From: a virus
Reading direction: 5' to 3' (one strand)
Length of the DNA stretch: 35,776 nucleotides
Virus record (IMG/VR): IMGVR_UViG_3300009159_000161
Coordinates: 1-35,776 of that record
The position numbers and the translations under genes were made by a program. Positions 1 to 5,700 of this stretch are shown in pieces (the first letter of the stretch is position 1; each line of letters starts with the position of its first letter). The notes below the pieces were generated by a model. It saw only the letters and a list, made by a program, of their open reading frames with translations. It did no database searches and had not been told where the DNA came from.

Positions 1-1
1 A

Positions 2-850
2 ACAACAAAACCCGCTCAAAGTGTATACGATTTCGATGTACACCAAGAGCCACTCCTCACAACAGACGGCAAGAGGACAGGATACTTCGGGATGGTACGC
101 CGTGATACCCCCGAACCCATGACGCTCGGAGTTTGCACCGAGCAGTATGGTGTGGTGAAGAATGCAGACCTCGTGACGATGGTCGAAGAGTCGCTAGCGC
201 AGAACAGTATGCTCGCTAATCACAGCTCCAAAAAGTTTGTGGTTCGTGATGGATCCCGTTTCTATGCTAGCTATGACTTCCCTGAGTTTAAAACTCAGTT
301 GAAGCCAGTTGGCAAGCGTGCAGTTGGTGATGTGCTTGGTTTGAGATTAACTGTGAACAACAGTTATGATCGCTCCAGTCGTGTCTCCCTCTCGCTTGGT
401 TTCCTCCGTTTGGTTTGTTTGAACGGAATGAAGTCGTTGACCAAGGAGTTCAGCATGACGAAGAGGCACACCCTCGCCGTTAATCTGGATTTCATTGGTG
501 ATGCGTTGGCGAATGCAATCTCCAGCGTTGACAACTCTGTGGCAATCTTCAACAGGTTGGCGCAGAGAGCAATCACTGATGAGCAGGGTTTGACCTTACT
601 CACCAAGTTGGAAGAGAAGAGCGTGATCTCTGCTAAGGTGCGCGAAGGCATCGAAGCAGTTTGGCGCAATCCCTCTTACGAGGCGGATCATGATCGCAAC
701 TTGTACAACCTCTACAACGCTACTACGCAGTTCCTGACTCGTAACGTTGCGGATGAGCGGTATGAGTATAGCGAGAGGGTCAGCACTGACTTGCTCAAAG
801 TCTTCAGCGGAAAAACCCGCGACGAAGAGCTTTTGAAGTTAGTCGCCTAA
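2..850 (+). CDS. DUF932-family phage/plasmid-like protein, 5' end outside the window
   Basis: The frame is open from base 2 to a TAA at 848-850, so the true start lies left of the window; 282 residues are visible. The stretch RVSLSLGFLRLVCLNGM, inside a nearby VNNSYDRSS context, matches the hallmark of DUF932 proteins, where a Ser-rich turn precedes a conserved R-V-C-x-N-G-M core. An ATG at base 92 exists, but the upstream codons read as well-formed protein (YDFDVHQEPLLTTDGKRTGYFGM) and belong to the family's N-terminal part, so 92 is unlikely to be the start. DUF932 proteins are common in phages and plasmids near replication and recombination genes, but their biochemical role is not settled. 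The gene is more GC-rich than most of the window. A strong terminator follows it. Confidence 0.8.
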   Translation, partial: TTKPAQSVYDFDVHQEPLLTTDGKRTGYFGMVRRDTPEPMTLGVCTEQYGVVKNADLVTMVEESLAQNSMLANHSSKKFVVRDGSRFYASYDFPEFKTQLKPVGKRAVGDVLGLRLTVNNSYDRSSRVSLSLGFLRLVCLNGMKSLTKEFSMTKRHTLAVNLDFIGDALANAISSVDNSVAIFNRLAQRAITDEQGLTLLTKLEEKSVISAKVREGIEAVWRNPSYEADHDRNLYNLYNATTQFLTRNVADERYEYSERVSTDLLKVFSGKTRDEELLKLVA

Positions 851-873
851 ACTAAAACGAAACTTTAACAGAG

Positions 874-903
874 GCGGAGGGCAAAACCCTCCGCTTCTTT
901 TTG
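874..903 (+). terminator. Intrinsic terminator after the DUF932 gene
   Basis: GCGGAGGG (874-881) pairs perfectly with CCCTCCGC (887-894) across a 5-nt CAAAA loop and is followed by TTCTTTTT. It lies 24 bp after the stop codon and should end the transcript entering from the left. Confidence 0.85.
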
Positions 904-920
904 CTCAAATTGCATCATGC

Positions 921-995
921 ATAAGTCTCTGATTATCAAGGAGTTACGCGCGGGGGCAATCCGCTTTTGCAACTCCTTATCTATCAAAGGTTTAC
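921..995. repeat. Dispersed palindromic element, copy A (two half-copies)
   Basis: Bases 921-947 and 970-995 are two imperfect copies of the recurring element whose core is AAGTCNTTGA, 3 nt, TCAANGACTT. They flank a GC-rich spacer. The second copy ends 5 bp before the TTGACA of the promoter for the gene at 1035. See the finding on these elements. Confidence 0.65.
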
Positions 996-1000
996 ATGGC

Positions 1001-1028
1001 TTGACATTTATATTATTTATGTTATAGT
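1001..1028 (+). promoter_or_regulatory. Early promoter for gene 1035 (leaderless)
   Basis: TTGACA (1001-1006), a 16-bp spacer and TATAGT (1023-1028). The ATG at 1035 begins 6 nt after the -10 box, where transcription itself should start, so the mRNA would have no leader. Confidence 0.75.
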
Positions 1029-1034
1029 TATGAG

Positions 1035-1376
1035 ATGAAAGCAAAACATAAGGTTTATTATAATTTACATAAGAAGTGTCTTTCTATTATGCTTAAAGGA
1101 AAAGTATTACAGCATAGCACAGAATTCTTTCTTAAAGATGTTGAGTTTAGGGTGAGTCAAGCAGGTCGTTCCAGGGTTTTAAAAGAACAAAGAAAGAATG
1201 TCCATGCTTTTGTTTGTGGTACGCCAGATGATGGTTGGCCAGTAGATCAAGTAGAAAGAAAAGTTACCTACAATCCTTATAAGTATAATAGCTTTGTTTA
1301 TGCTGATAACCTTGAGCCAGTATATAAAGCAAAATGGGTTGGAGTTATTAATCGTGATATATTTGTCTTGAATTAA
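1035..1376 (+). CDS. Conserved small phage protein, function unknown
   Basis: A 113-residue basic, soluble protein that starts with the YYNLHKK motif and contains a GRSRVLKEQRKNVHAFV stretch. From memory this resembles small hypothetical proteins seen in other phages, but I cannot name a domain or function. No signal peptide or membrane segment is visible. The ATG at 1035 is fixed by the promoter directly upstream and the absence of any Shine-Dalgarno site. The 3' end of the gene holds the -35 box of the next promoter. Confidence 0.75.
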   Translation: MKAKHKVYYNLHKKCLSIMLKGKVLQHSTEFFLKDVEFRVSQAGRSRVLKEQRKNVHAFVCGTPDDGWPVDQVERKVTYNPYKYNSFVYADNLEPVYKAKWVGVINRDIFVLN

Positions 1377-1395
1377 AAAGAAAGTATAGTATAAT
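1368..1395 (+). promoter_or_regulatory. Early promoter for gene 1402 (leaderless)
   Basis: TTGAAT (1368-1373), a 16-bp spacer and a perfect TATAAT (1390-1395), 6 nt before the ATG at 1402. The -35 box lies over the last codons of the preceding gene. Confidence 0.7.
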
Positions 1396-1401
1396 CTTTA
1401 G

Positions 1402-1560
1402 ATGGACAACATAACTAAAATCAAAAAACTCGCTGAAGGTGGCTACGCTATTTATGCAGTAGACCCCAAAACTAAAAGTGAAATGCAAGTTGGTTATATC
1501 GGAGACGGACTCGACATCAAGGGTTGGCTTCCAGAAGGAGTAAAAATTGAAAATTCTTGA
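1402..1560 (+). CDS. Small hypothetical protein, 52 residues
   Basis: Reads MDNITKIKKLAEGGYAIYAV and ends at TGA 1558-1560. The start sits 6 nt after a perfect -10 box. Its last codons overlap the TTG start of the next gene (1547), and its own 3' end carries that gene's Shine-Dalgarno site. This translational coupling supports both as real genes. Composition suggests a small soluble protein; I do not recognise a family. Confidence 0.65.
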   Translation: MDNITKIKKLAEGGYAIYAVDPKTKSEMQVGYIGDGLDIKGWLPEGVKIENS

Positions 1561-1933
1561 AGAAACATTTACTAGCAGAGGCTTTAAGTTCACGATGGTT
1601 GGGCGTGATGGCGATGTTGCAATCTATAAAAAGCAACTTGATGAAGTAGACAGCGAGGCTTTTAACTACGAAGTTATCGCTATCAAACGCCACAATGGTT
1701 ACGAGATTGCAGGTGTCAAGATGCCTCCTGCTGAAATGTATCCATCCGATAGTCAATGGGGCGATTGGGCATTCACTTGTACTAATCGTGAAGATGCAGA
1801 CAAGCGATTCGTCCAATTAAAAGAAAAACTATCAGCTTATGTTGCGACATCGACTTTGGCTAATGGCGAGAAGCGTGGTCGTGGCCGACCTCGTAAAATT
1901 GATTTGACAAAAACAGAATTAGTAGTAGTATAA
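1547..1933 (+). CDS. Hypothetical protein with C-terminal AT-hook-like motif
   Basis: A 128-residue protein using a TTG start placed 6 nt after AAGGAG (within 1533-1540), the clearest Shine-Dalgarno site of this unit. The body is mixed alpha/beta-like and unrecognised. Near the C terminus RGRGRPRK is a classic AT-hook, a short motif that binds the minor groove of AT-rich DNA. DNA binding is therefore an inference from that motif alone. It is the second gene of the unit starting at 1402, overlapping it by 14 bp, and is followed by the gene at 1938 after 4 bp. Confidence 0.7.
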   Translation: MKILEETFTSRGFKFTMVGRDGDVAIYKKQLDEVDSEAFNYEVIAIKRHNGYEIAGVKMPPAEMYPSDSQWGDWAFTCTNREDADKRFVQLKEKLSAYVATSTLANGEKRGRGRPRKIDLTKTELVVV

Positions 1934-1937
1934 AGTT

Positions 1938-2174
1938 ATGACATACAAATGTTCAGTAAGCGGTGAAGCACTTTCACCAGAGAGAGTCGAGGCTCTGCAA
2001 GTCCTTGGCATTCCAGAAAGTAAATGGACAAACATTAAACATAGTCAAGTAAAGAAACTCCGAGCCGTCTATGCTGGTGACGATGGCAGTAATGATATTG
2101 TTATCTGTGACGCAGTAGATGGTGGCTCATTATTTGACAACTCAGTAGTAATGGAGGTAGAAAATGAATGTTAA
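1938..2174 (+). CDS. Hypothetical protein, 78 residues, Cys near the N terminus
   Basis: Begins MTYKCSVSGEALSPERVEAL. The CxxSG-E start resembles the lead-in of small zinc-finger proteins, but only one other cysteine is present, at the very C terminus, so a zinc site is not supported. It follows the AT-hook gene after 4 bp with no clear Shine-Dalgarno site, so it probably relies on translational coupling. The last codons overlap the next gene's start. Confidence 0.65.
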   Translation: MTYKCSVSGEALSPERVEALQVLGIPESKWTNIKHSQVKKLRAVYAGDDGSNDIVICDAVDGGSLFDNSVVMEVENEC

Positions 2175-2322
2175 GTATATTGTTTTGAGAGATGGTATTC
2201 GGGTTAGTTACGATATGCACAACAGCCAAGCAGAAGCAGAAGTCGAGGCAAACCATTGGAGAGAAATCATCAAGCGTTGGCCAGACGGAACAAAAGTAGT
2301 GATTAAGAAAATTGGCGAGTAA
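2164..2322 (+). CDS. Small hypothetical protein, 52 residues
   Basis: Starts at ATG 2164, 6 nt after GGAGG (2153-2157), and overlaps the preceding gene by 11 bp. The protein begins MNVKYIVLRDGIRVSY and has a charged helical middle (NSQAEAEVEANHWREII) and a basic end. It is the last gene of the unit begun at 1402, 21 bp before the first tRNA. Family unknown; the strong Shine-Dalgarno site and overlap make it a likely real gene. Confidence 0.65.
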   Translation: MNVKYIVLRDGIRVSYDMHNSQAEAEVEANHWREIIKRWPDGTKVVIKKIGE

Positions 2323-2343
2323 CTTCGGAGGCTGACACTACAT

Positions 2344-2434
2344 ACTAGAGTCGTCTAACTGGTTAAGACCCACGATTTATATTCGTGAAGCTCTAGATTT
2401 GAGCGTAATGTAGGTTCGAATCCTACCTCTAGTA
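2344..2434 (+). tRNA. tRNA with long variable arm and anticodon TAT (isotype uncertain)
   Basis: Acceptor ACTAGAG/CTCTAGT (2344-2350, 2427-2433) with discriminator A2434. The D stem is GTCT/AGAC, the anticodon stem CACGA/TCGTG has loop TTTATAT, and the T arm is GTAGG-TTCGAAT-CCTAC. The anticodon at 2378-2380 is TAT, which reads the Ile codon ATA. The variable region is about 22 nt and forms a GCTC/GAGC stem, the class II shape known for Leu, Ser and bacterial Tyr tRNAs, not Ile. The helices are clear; the amino acid is not. Confidence 0.85.
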
Positions 2435-2457
2435 AGTTACTGATAGTCAACGAGATT
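2433..2457. repeat. Dispersed palindromic element, copy B
   Basis: TAAGTTACTGATAGTCAACG and following bases match the recurring element, with the right half-site TCAACGAGATT well kept. It abuts the tRNA 3' end and lies 6 bp before the TTGACA box at 2464. Confidence 0.6.
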
Positions 2458-2463
2458 CTTTTA

Positions 2464-2491
2464 TTGACAAAAACTCAAGTTGTGGTATTCT
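2464..2491 (+). promoter_or_regulatory. Early promoter for gene 2498 (leaderless)
   Basis: TTGACA (2464-2469), a 16-bp spacer and TATTCT (2486-2491). The ATG at 2498 follows after 6 nt. The longer frame that begins at 2480 would start inside the promoter and is rejected. Confidence 0.75.
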
Positions 2492-2497
2492 TACATT

Positions 2498-2704
2498 ATG
2501 ACAAAACAAACAGCACCATTCTATGTGATGAATGTGTTCGGTCAAGACCGAGCCGTTATCCTAAACTCAGCAATCCGTATGTGTACGCCCAAGGAAACTT
2601 GCTCACTCAAAGATTTGGAGAACATCTCCAAGGCTTTTGCAGTAGAGTTTTTCCAAGTGCCGAAACCTTCCAGCTTTCCTTCTAAAGTGGGGCAAGTAGT
2701 TTAA
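2498..2704 (+). CDS. Small hypothetical protein overlapping a tRNA gene
   Basis: A 68-residue protein beginning MTKQTAPFYVMNVFGQDRAV and ending at TAA 2702-2704. The start is set by the promoter 6 nt upstream. The last 15 bases of the coding region, including the stop, lie inside the Met-type tRNA gene that begins at 2690. Ribosomes and tRNA processing would thus compete on a shared transcript. No family is recognised. Confidence 0.65.
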   Translation: MTKQTAPFYVMNVFGQDRAVILNSAIRMCTPKETCSLKDLENISKAFAVEFFQVPKPSSFPSKVGQVV

Positions 2705-2761
2705 AGGTGAAACAGAGTACTCATAATGCTCCTAGTGCTGGTTCGAGTCCAGCCTTGCCCA
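2690..2761 (+). tRNA. tRNA with anticodon CAT (elongator Met or Ile2)
   Basis: Acceptor GGGCAAG/CTTGCCC, D stem GTTT/AAAC, anticodon stem GAGTA/TGCTC with loop CTCATAA, 5-nt variable loop, T arm GCTGG-TTCGAGT-CCAGC and discriminator A2761. The anticodon at 2722-2724 is CAT. The first base pair is G1-C72, so it is not an initiator tRNA of the usual type. It could be elongator Met or an Ile tRNA with lysidine-modified C34. The 3' CCA is not encoded. Confidence 0.88.
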
Positions 2762-2781
2762 CTTCTCCTTGTGCGGATTGG

Positions 2782-2883
2782 ATGCTTAACTCTTATAGCA
2801 AGTATACCGAAACAACTCAAGAAGATGTAGATTGGTATTTCAAACAAAAAGAATTGACAACAAACAAAGATAGGATAAACTAA
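2782..2883 (+). CDS. Possible 33-residue protein
   Basis: An ATG frame starting MLNSYSKYTETTQEDVDWYF and ending at TAA 2881-2883, just before the next gene. There is no Shine-Dalgarno site and the end of the frame overlaps the promoter for gene 2888. It may be real or chance. Confidence 0.25.
   Translation: MLNSYSKYTETTQEDVDWYFKQKELTTNKDRIN
2854..2881 (+). promoter_or_regulatory. Early promoter for gene 2888 (leaderless)
   Basis: TTGACA (2854-2859), a 16-bp spacer and TAAACT (2876-2881), 6 nt before the ATG at 2888. Confidence 0.75.
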
Positions 2884-2887
2884 AACT

Positions 2888-3274
2888 ATGACATTAATTA
2901 AACAAAATCTTGGAGCACATTGGGTTATTGGAATGAAAGGTAAAGTAGAGGACATTGAGCAGTTTCACAACCGCATATATAATTGGGGTGGCACAAACGG
3001 AAGTATTCAATGGATGAGTGCTAGCTTTGGATATTTTTGGATTACTATGGAAAAGTTGGAGCGAGTTATGTTTAAGTATATGCTTAATGGAATGACTGAT
3101 AAGCTTGGTAAAAAGTTTAGAGGAAAGAAGGGCGGGATGAAAGCGGTTGCGATGCACAGAATGAAAACTGCGATTGCGAACATTCCAGTAGAATCTTTTA
3201 TGCATACAGCACAATCTCAAGACTTCTATTCTCTTGGAACAATCTCTGCTGAAAAGCTAGATACTGATAGTTGA
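2888..3274 (+). CDS. Hypothetical protein, paralogue of the gene at 9161-9580
   Basis: A 128-residue protein. FHNRIYNWGGTNGSIQWM, GGMKAVAMHRMKTAI and YSLGTISAEK align with FHNALYNWGATNGQLHDM, GGLMSLAKIKAQGQF and YGFGTITAEK in the minus-strand gene at 9161-9580. The two are clearly paralogues with the same order of motifs and similar length. The shared aromatic YNWGxTNG core looks structural or ligand-binding; no catalytic motif is evident and I cannot name the family. A TGA stop at 3272-3274 is followed after 2 bp by a tRNA. Confidence 0.75.
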   Translation: MTLIKQNLGAHWVIGMKGKVEDIEQFHNRIYNWGGTNGSIQWMSASFGYFWITMEKLERVMFKYMLNGMTDKLGKKFRGKKGGMKAVAMHRMKTAIANIPVESFMHTAQSQDFYSLGTISAEKLDTDS

Positions 3275-3276
3275 TT

Positions 3277-3349
3277 CGCCTAGTATTCCAATGGCAGAGA
3301 AAAACGACTTAAAATCGTTCAAGTGTCAGTTCGAGTCTGACCTAGGCGA
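3277..3349 (+). tRNA. tRNA with anticodon TAA (Leu codon TTA) but class I shape
   Basis: Acceptor CGCCTAG/CTAGGCG, three-pair D stem TTC/GAA, anticodon stem AACGA/TCGTT with loop CTTAAAA, T arm GTCAG-TTCGAGT-CTGAC and discriminator A3349. The anticodon at 3310-3312 is TAA with U33 in place, so it reads TTA (Leu). The variable loop is only 5 nt (CAAGT). Genuine Leu tRNAs carry a long variable arm, so the charging amino acid is uncertain. The gene starts 2 bp after the stop of gene 2888. Confidence 0.85.
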
Positions 3350-3360
3350 AGTAAAATGTC

Positions 3361-3434
3361 GTTCCTATAACTCAACTGGATAGAGTAACAGTTTTCTAAA
3401 CTGTAGGTTGCAGGTTCGATTCCTGCTAGGAGCG
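3361..3434 (+). tRNA. tRNA-Arg (anticodon TCT)
   Basis: Acceptor GTTCCTA/TAGGAGC, four-pair D stem ACTC/GAGT, anticodon stem ACAGT/ACTGT with loop TTTCTAA, T arm GCAGG-TTCGATT-CCTGC and discriminator G3434. The anticodon at 3395-3397 is TCT and reads AGA. AGA codons are frequent in the AT-rich late genes, so this tRNA would help their translation. The 190 bp that follow are AT-rich with no gene I can support. Confidence 0.93.
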
Positions 3435-3626
3435 AATTATTTTCTCTAAATAATAAATAAAATGTAAGCCATTATGTGAATAACTTTTTTGTTAAATATT
3501 TTCCAGAATTTTTAATTTTAACAATAATGTTTGTGATTAGCTCGAGCGCAATAGAATCGCTGATTAAAATAGTTATTACACATCTTAAATAAAAAAACAA
3601 TTAATAATTATACAAATAGAATTTAA

Positions 3627-3655
3627 TTGATATTAATAGCAAATAGATGTAATAT
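3627..3655 (+). promoter_or_regulatory. Probable promoter for gene 3665
   Basis: TTGATA (3627-3632), a 17-bp spacer and TAATAT (3650-3655), 9 nt before the ATG at 3665. It is weaker than the other early promoters, and no palindromic element precedes it. Confidence 0.5.
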
Positions 3656-3664
3656 ATAGTAGAT

Positions 3665-3826
3665 ATGAAACACCAAAATAGATTAAGTAAAATATTGGAA
3701 AGACAAATCTTAAAAGATGAAGATCCAAAACTTATTGCTGAAATAGAAAAGTTTCTAAATAATCTAGAAGTTGTTTTCGCTAAATGGTCTAAATCTCATC
3801 CTAATTGGAAAGAGACAGAAGAATAA
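3665..3826 (+). CDS. Small hypothetical protein, 53 residues
   Basis: Begins MKHQNRLSKILERQILKDED and ends KETEE before TAA 3824-3826. It is highly charged and mainly helical by composition. The start lies 9 nt after a -10 box. The family is not recognised; the regular codon pattern and flanking signals favour a real gene. Confidence 0.55.
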   Translation: MKHQNRLSKILERQILKDEDPKLIAEIEKFLNNLEVVFAKWSKSHPNWKETEE

Positions 3827-3837
3827 TTAAACTGTTA

Positions 3838-3912
3838 TAAGTATCTGGCGCACAAAGAGTTGCAAAAGCGCCCTCCCTCGAATCGTAAGTCGTTGATGGT
3901 CAACGAGATTTA
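3838..3912. repeat. Dispersed palindromic element, copy C (composite)
   Basis: The right unit (3885-3912) is the best copy: TCGTTGA, TGG, TCAACGA is a perfect inverted repeat inside AAGT...GATTTA. A degenerate left unit begins near 3838. Between them lies the GC-rich spacer TTGCAAAAGCGCCCTCCCTC, also seen in copies D, E, F and G. The -35 box of gene 3960 begins 14 bp later. Confidence 0.7.
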
Positions 3913-3926
3913 ACTAAAGATATTTC

Positions 3927-3954
3927 TTGTTAAAAAACAAAGCTGTGGTATATT
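3927..3954 (+). promoter_or_regulatory. Early promoter for gene 3960 (leaderless)
   Basis: TTGTTA (3927-3932), a 16-bp spacer and TATATT (3949-3954), 5 nt before the ATG at 3960. The alternative start at 3927 lies inside the -35 box and is rejected. Confidence 0.7.
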
Positions 3955-3959
3955 TAAGT

Positions 3960-4226
3960 ATGAACAAAATCAAAAACGCAATCATATACGCAACCTCATA
4001 TCTGAAACACTTCGTCCTTTTCCTCTTGGGGAAAAGGTATTTAATCGAATTCAAACCTTACGGCAAGGATGATGTTTATACCTACATCATCAGCAAGCCT
4101 TCTTCTCATACCATCAGCAAGGCAGGGAATAAGCTATTCACTAGCTTCTGCTTTTCTGGTCGTATGGATTCTGGCGTGAAGCAATTCCGCTATGATCGAA
4201 TCGCTGGTGGTCTCTCGCCAGTCTAA
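3960..4226 (+). CDS. Hypothetical protein, 88 residues, with a short hydrophobic segment
   Basis: Begins MNKIKNAIIYATSYLKHFVL. Residues of about 8-23 (IIYATSYLKHFVLFLL) are hydrophobic enough for weak membrane association, followed by a basic KRYLIEFKPYGK stretch and a soluble C terminus. It stands alone, preceded by element C and its own promoter and followed by a strong terminator. No family recognised. Confidence 0.65.
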   Translation: MNKIKNAIIYATSYLKHFVLFLLGKRYLIEFKPYGKDDVYTYIISKPSSHTISKAGNKLFTSFCFSGRMDSGVKQFRYDRIAGGLSPV

Positions 4227-4267
4227 CAATAGAGAGATGGGGCTTATTCACCCCTTCATATAGAAAG

Positions 4268-4295
4268 GGCGAGGAGTAAAATCCTCGCCTTTTTT
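4268..4295 (+). terminator. Intrinsic terminator after gene 3960
   Basis: GGCGAGGA (4268-4275) pairs with TCCTCGCC (4282-4289) across GTAAAA and is followed by TTTTTT. It separates gene 3960 from the promoter of the candidate RNA. Confidence 0.88.
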
Positions 4296-4297
4296 AT

Positions 4298-4325
4298 TTG
4301 ACTTATAGTTTAGTTATGATACCAT
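4298..4325 (+). promoter_or_regulatory. Probable promoter of the structured RNA
   Basis: TTGACT (4298-4303), a 16-bp spacer and TACCAT (4320-4325), directly after the terminator. It has the same spacing as the protein-gene promoters, but no start codon follows at the leaderless distance. Transcription would begin near 4332. Confidence 0.5.
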
Positions 4326-4331
4326 ACAGAT

Positions 4332-4504
4332 AGTTCTTTTCTATTACTTGATGGATCGGCGTGGTAGCTGTGAGTTTGCAATAATAACTTAGGTAGAAAC
4401 TGGAGACACGCAACAGAAACAACTTTAGGAGACTATCATCCAAAGATTTCTGTCTGAGCCGAAAGGCGTAGACGAGTTGGGGGTAGCGTCCAACACCATC
4501 GAGT
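4332..4504 (+). ncRNA. Candidate structured non-coding RNA, unknown class
   Basis: A 9-bp closing helix, ACTTGATGG (4346-4354) with CCATCGAGT (4496-4504), encloses several arms. GCGTG/CACGC (4359-4363, 4407-4411) has an inner AGTTT/AAACT. CAGAAA/TTTCTG (4414-4419, 4447-4452) extends through CTTT/AAAG and GGA/TCC. A hairpin at 4453-4472 has a GAAA tetraloop on GCC/GGC. GTTGG/CCAAC (4476-4480, 4490-4494) forms the last arm. The loop CUAUC (4433-4437) could pair with GGUAG (4482-4486) as a kissing contact. No significant frame crosses the region, and a promoter precedes it. It matches no RNA class I can recall, and pairing was judged by eye. Confidence 0.5.
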
Positions 4505-4509
4505 ATAGT

Positions 4510-4707
4510 TTATCTTTTATTACGCCACTTATCTCTGTGGTAACAAACCCAACTTAATAAAGCTTTTTCAAAACCAATATCTTTACCAGCTTTTTCACTT
4601 TCGAGCCATTTGTGTTTTAAGATTTCTTCTCTTTCGCTTAAGAAGTTTTTATATAATAATGAATGGCTCAATATGCGATCCATATCTTGTTTAATATTAT
4701 CACTCAT
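4510..4707 (-). CDS. Small hypothetical protein with C-terminal W/H-rich motif
   Basis: A 65-residue protein read leftward from the ATG at 4707. The C-terminal part, HKWLESEKAGKDIGFEKALL followed by SWVCYHRDKW, has the pattern W-x-S-x(4)G-x-DIGFE-x-AL-x-W-x(4)HR-x-x-W. I have a general impression that it recurs in small plasmid and phage proteins, but I cannot name it. It is helical and soluble, with no signal peptide. It converges on the structured RNA, its stop lying 6 bp from the RNA's closing helix. No good promoter of the 16-bp type is visible upstream; TATACT with a poor -35 box is the best candidate. Confidence 0.65.
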   Translation of the reverse strand: MSDNIKQDMDRILSHSLLYKNFLSEREEILKHKWLESEKAGKDIGFEKALLSWVCYHRDKWRNKR

Positions 4708-4750
4708 ATAATAAACTGCAAAGTATATTACACAAAAGTTTTTATAGTAT

Positions 4751-4826
4751 GTAAGTTATTCTACACCAACAAGTTGCAAAAGCAACCTCCCTGTAGTTCT
4801 AAGTCCTTGATGGTCAGTGAGATTTA
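4751..4826. repeat. Dispersed palindromic element, copy D (composite)
   Basis: The right unit (4799-4826) reads CTAAGTCCTTGATGGTCAGT followed by GAGATTTA. The left unit near 4751-4777 is degenerate. The spacer TTGCAAAAGCAACCTCCCTG is nearly that of copy C. The -35 box of ardC begins 4 bp later. Confidence 0.7.
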
Positions 4827-4830
4827 TTAG

Positions 4831-4858
4831 TAGACAAAAAGAAAAAAACTGATATATT
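4831..4858 (+). promoter_or_regulatory. Early promoter for ardC (leaderless)
   Basis: TAGACA (4831-4836), a 16-bp spacer and TATATT (4853-4858), 6 nt before the ATG at 4865. Confidence 0.7.
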
Positions 4859-4864
4859 TAAGCT

Positions 4865-5695
4865 ATGAAAGTAAACGAAATTATCACAGAAAAGTTCATC
4901 GAAGCCCTCAACAAAGGAGTATGCCCTTGGCAGAAGCCTTGGAAAGTATTTGAAATTTGCAACGGCGTTTCAAAAAAGAATTACAGAGGCATCAATCAAT
5001 TTTTGCTTCGGATGGTTTCCTCTGACGATTTCTTTTTTACATTTAATCAGATCAAGGAACTAGGCGGAAGGATCAAAGCTGGTGCAAAATCTCACATGGT
5101 AGTTTACTATAAATTACTGCAGACAGAAGCTAAGAATGAATTGACCAGAACTTTCCCGATGATGAGATATTATAAAGTTTTTGGGTTGAGCGATGTCGAG
5201 GGAATCAAATGGAAGCAACCAGAGACTCCTAAGTTAGAATTTTCACCAATAGAAGAAGCAGAGAAGTTGATTAAGAAGTGCGTGATTCAGATTAAGTATG
5301 GTGGCAGTCGTGCCTGTTACTATCCACAAGATCACAAGATTGATTTGCCTTTGAAAGAAAATTTCAACAGCGTTGAAGAGTATTATTCCACAGCATTTCA
5401 CGAGATTGGTCACGCTATGCATAAAAGCACCAGCGACGATATCAAAAATGGTTTTGGTTCTCAGAATTATAGCAAAGAAGAATTGACCGCAGAGATTTTT
5501 GCTAGCCTCTGTCTTAACTTCTGCGGAATTGATTCTGAAAAATGTTTCAACAATTCTGCCAGCTATCTCTCCAACTGGCTGGGAGTATTAAAGAAAGACA
5601 TGAACTTTATTATCTCAGCTTCTAGCAAAGCACAAAAAAGATTTGACGCTTTCCTTGATAAAAAAGACAGTGAAGAATTGCATATGAATTATTAA
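4865..5695 (+). CDS. ardC: ArdC-like antirestriction protein (ssDNA-binding plus zincin-like domain)
   Basis: A 276-residue protein. The N-terminal part (about 5-110) has the ArdC pattern: FIEALNKGVCPWQKPW, then YRGINQFLL, a KAGAKSHMVVYYK segment and RYYKVFGLSDVEGI. This is the single-stranded DNA-binding domain of the ArdC family. The C-terminal part carries HEIGH (179-183), the zinc-metallopeptidase signature, and EELTAEI about 25 residues later, which can supply the third zinc ligand. ArdC proteins of plasmids and phages counter restriction of incoming DNA and bind ssDNA. An early, strong promoter fits a gene needed immediately after infection. The HEIGH and Glu residues are intact, so it is probably active. 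Confidence 0.9.
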   Translation: MKVNEIITEKFIEALNKGVCPWQKPWKVFEICNGVSKKNYRGINQFLLRMVSSDDFFFTFNQIKELGGRIKAGAKSHMVVYYKLLQTEAKNELTRTFPMMRYYKVFGLSDVEGIKWKQPETPKLEFSPIEEAEKLIKKCVIQIKYGGSRACYYPQDHKIDLPLKENFNSVEEYYSTAFHEIGHAMHKSTSDDIKNGFGSQNYSKEELTAEIFASLCLNFCGIDSEKCFNNSASYLSNWLGVLKKDMNFIISASSKAQKRFDAFLDKKDSEELHMNY

Positions 5696-5700
5696 GAGTT

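Noticed and set aside
364-669. Antisense frame in the DUF932 gene
   Set aside because: Lies fully opposite a recognised conserved gene and has no promoter or Shine-Dalgarno site.
2464-2685. Open frame starting at 2464 on the + strand
   Set aside because: Begins in the -35 box of the promoter for gene 2498 and is in another frame. The 2498 start has exact promoter spacing.
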